Of a stretch of DNA of 9,600 nucleotides, positions 8,526-9,600 are shown piece by piece; within the stretch, counting starts at the first letter, position 1; every line of letters begins with the position of its first letter. The DNA lies in NCBI GenBank assembly GCA_020047875.1, contig JAIFNE010000101.1, positions 1 through 9,600 of the forward strand. The letters run 5' to 3'. The notes under the pieces were generated by a model. The model saw only the letters and a list, made by a program, of their open reading frames with translations, did no database searches and was not told the origin of the DNA. This DNA is from Hydrogenophaga sp. (GTDB lineage Bacteria; Pseudomonadota; Gammaproteobacteria; Burkholderiales; Burkholderiaceae_C). A program made the translations under genes and the position numbers.

Positions 8526-9574
8526 GGTGCGGAGGAGTCTTTGTTTGTCTGAGCCAGGGCCTGTTCCAACGCTTTGAGTCGCTCACGCAAGCGGTACAGT
8601 TGCTTCACAGAGGCAGCATTTTTTTCCCAGCTGGCATTGTCGTCGATGGGAAACATGCCGGTGTAGTGACCGGGCGCGCGTATCGAGCGGGTGACGACCG
8701 AGGCTGCCGAAATGTGCACCCCGTCCGCCAGGCTGAGATGCCCCAGTACAACCGCACCACCGCCCACCGTGCAGTGCGCGCCGATGATGGCGCTGCCCGC
8801 CACACCCACACAACCCGCCATCGCGGTGTGCGCGCCAACGTGCACGTTGTGACCAATCTGAATCAGGTTGTCGAGCTTCACGCCATCTTCAATGACGGTG
8901 TCGTCCAGCGCACCGCGGTCAATGCAGGTGTTGGCGCCGATCTCGACGTCGTCACCAATGCGCACCGCGCCGAGTTGCTCGATCTTCACCCACTGTCCCT
9001 CGTGGGGAGCAAAACCGAAGCCGTCGGCGCCAATCACCACGCCAGGGTGCACGATGCAGCGCGCACCGAGGTGGCAGGCATCGCCCAGCGTGACCCTGGG
9101 ATACAACACCGAGTTTTCGCCCACGCTGGCCCCGACACCGATCACCGCATGGGCACCAATGCGGGCCCCGCCGGCAACCTGGGCGCCAGCACCAATCACC
9201 GCATACGGCCCCACGTCCACCGTGGCATGCAGCCGGGCCTCGGGGTGAACGCTGGCCAGCGGATGCACGCACGGTGGCGGCAGTGGTGCGTGCTGCGCTC
9301 GCCACCATTGCGTGAGCCGGGCGAAATACAGGTAGGGGTCTGGCGTGACGATGCAGGCCCCTCGTGCCTCGGCCGCCTCGCGCAATGCGGGTGGCACGAT
9401 CAAGGCCGATGCCTGGGTGCTGACGATCTGGCTGGCGTAGCGGGCCTGCGCCACAAAGGCAATTTCACCAGCCTGTGCAGTGGCCAGGGGCGCCAGCCGG
9501 TGGATGACAAGCGTTGGGGCCCCAAACAATTCGCCGCCGAGGGCCTCAACCATGGAGCCCAGCGACTTGGACAC
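8522..9574 (-). CDS. lpxD: UDP-3-O-(3-hydroxyacyl)glucosamine N-acyltransferase
   Basis: LpxD adds the N-linked 3-hydroxyacyl chain in the third step of lipid A synthesis. With the GTG start at 9574 it has 350 aa (E. coli 341). Order of parts: uridine-binding N-terminal domain (about 1-100, with the conserved PYLYFARLTQWW segment), left-handed beta helix of hexapeptide repeats (about 105-310, including VVIGADGFGF and IGANTCIDRGA), and a C-terminal helix (VKQLYRLRERLKALEQAL). The catalytic His242 lies in DNLIQIGHNVHVG (E. coli His239). I chose the GTG because GGAG lies 7 nt before it; the TTG at 9580 is only about one base from that GGAG. It begins 14 nt after the stop of the gene upstream and overlaps fabZ by 4 nt, so no promoter of its own is expected. 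Confidence 0.96.
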   Translation of the reverse strand: MSKSLGSMVEALGGELFGAPTLVIHRLAPLATAQAGEIAFVAQARYASQIVSTQASALIVPPALREAAEARGACIVTPDPYLYFARLTQWWRAQHAPLPPPCVHPLASVHPEARLHATVDVGPYAVIGAGAQVAGGARIGAHAVIGVGASVGENSVLYPRVTLGDACHLGARCIVHPGVVIGADGFGFAPHEGQWVKIEQLGAVRIGDDVEIGANTCIDRGALDDTVIEDGVKLDNLIQIGHNVHVGAHTAMAGCVGVAGSAIIGAHCTVGGGAVVLGHLSLADGVHISAASVVTRSIRAPGHYTGMFPIDDNASWEKNAASVKQLYRLRERLKALEQALAQTNKDSSAP

Positions 9575-9588
9575 CCGCAAACTCCGGC

Positions 9589-9600
9589 TTACTTGAGGTT
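9589..9600 (-). CDS. 3' end of an upstream gene, probably the Skp/OmpH periplasmic chaperone
   Basis: Only four codons are inside the window: AAC CTC AAG TAA, encoding Asn-Leu-Lys-stop, 14 nt before lpxD. In Burkholderiales and gamma-proteobacteria lpxD normally follows bamA and skp/ompH, so this is most likely the end of skp. The identification rests on conserved gene order only; three residues cannot show it. Confidence 0.3.
   Translation of the reverse strand, partial: NLK

Noticed and set aside
7188..8552. A 454-codon open frame on the plus strand across lpxA and fabZ.
   Set aside because: It crosses two recognised genes antisense and shows the same His/Arg-rich shadow composition.
9575..9580. 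TTG start for lpxD two codons upstream of the chosen GTG.
   Set aside because: The GGAG ribosome site is too close to the TTG and well spaced (7 nt) for the GTG at 9574.

Overview
The window reads as a core-genome stretch of a high-GC betaproteobacterium of the order Burkholderiales, most likely family Comamonadaceae (Hydrogenophaga, Acidovorax or Rhodoferax-like). The assignment rests on protein resemblance, on the gene order lpxD-fabZ-lpxA-lpxB-rnhB-RNA methyltransferase, and on a leuE-type exporter sitting between carA and carB. All genes lie on the minus strand, so transcription runs from high to low coordinates. I see no phage, insertion sequence, CRISPR array, tRNA or rRNA, and no sign of a new multi-gene system.

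Region A (9600 down to 4751) is an outer-membrane/lipid A cluster: the last codons of an upstream gene (probably the periplasmic chaperone skp/ompH), then lpxD, fabZ, lpxA, lpxB, rnhB and a TrmH/SpoU-family RNA methyltransferase. The genes are packed with 4-nt stop/start overlaps (lpxD/fabZ, rnhB/methyltransferase), a 29-nt overlap (lpxB/rnhB) and gaps of 4 and 18 nt, which points to one transcript. LpxA, LpxD and LpxB supply successive steps of lipid A synthesis, and FabZ works on the same hydroxyacyl-ACP pool. LpxA has Met at the acyl-chain ruler position, which predicts use of a C10 hydroxyacyl chain.

Region B (4750 to 4481) is the only sizeable intergenic space. It holds an inverted repeat just after the lipid A cluster, a promoter with a perfect TATAAT -10 box, and a leader of about 170 nt with a hairpin followed by a U run that could be an attenuator.

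Region C (4480 to 1) is the carbamoyl-phosphate synthetase operon: carA, leuE-type exporter, an unknown 120-residue protein, and carB, which runs off the window after 763 codons. The main anomaly is in carA. About 41 nt coding for a highly conserved segment after the nucleophile-elbow region are missing, giving an immediate TAA and moving the catalytic His/Glu of the glutaminase triad out of frame. Everything else in the operon reads cleanly. This is either a recent real lesion or an assembly error, and it is the first thing to verify.
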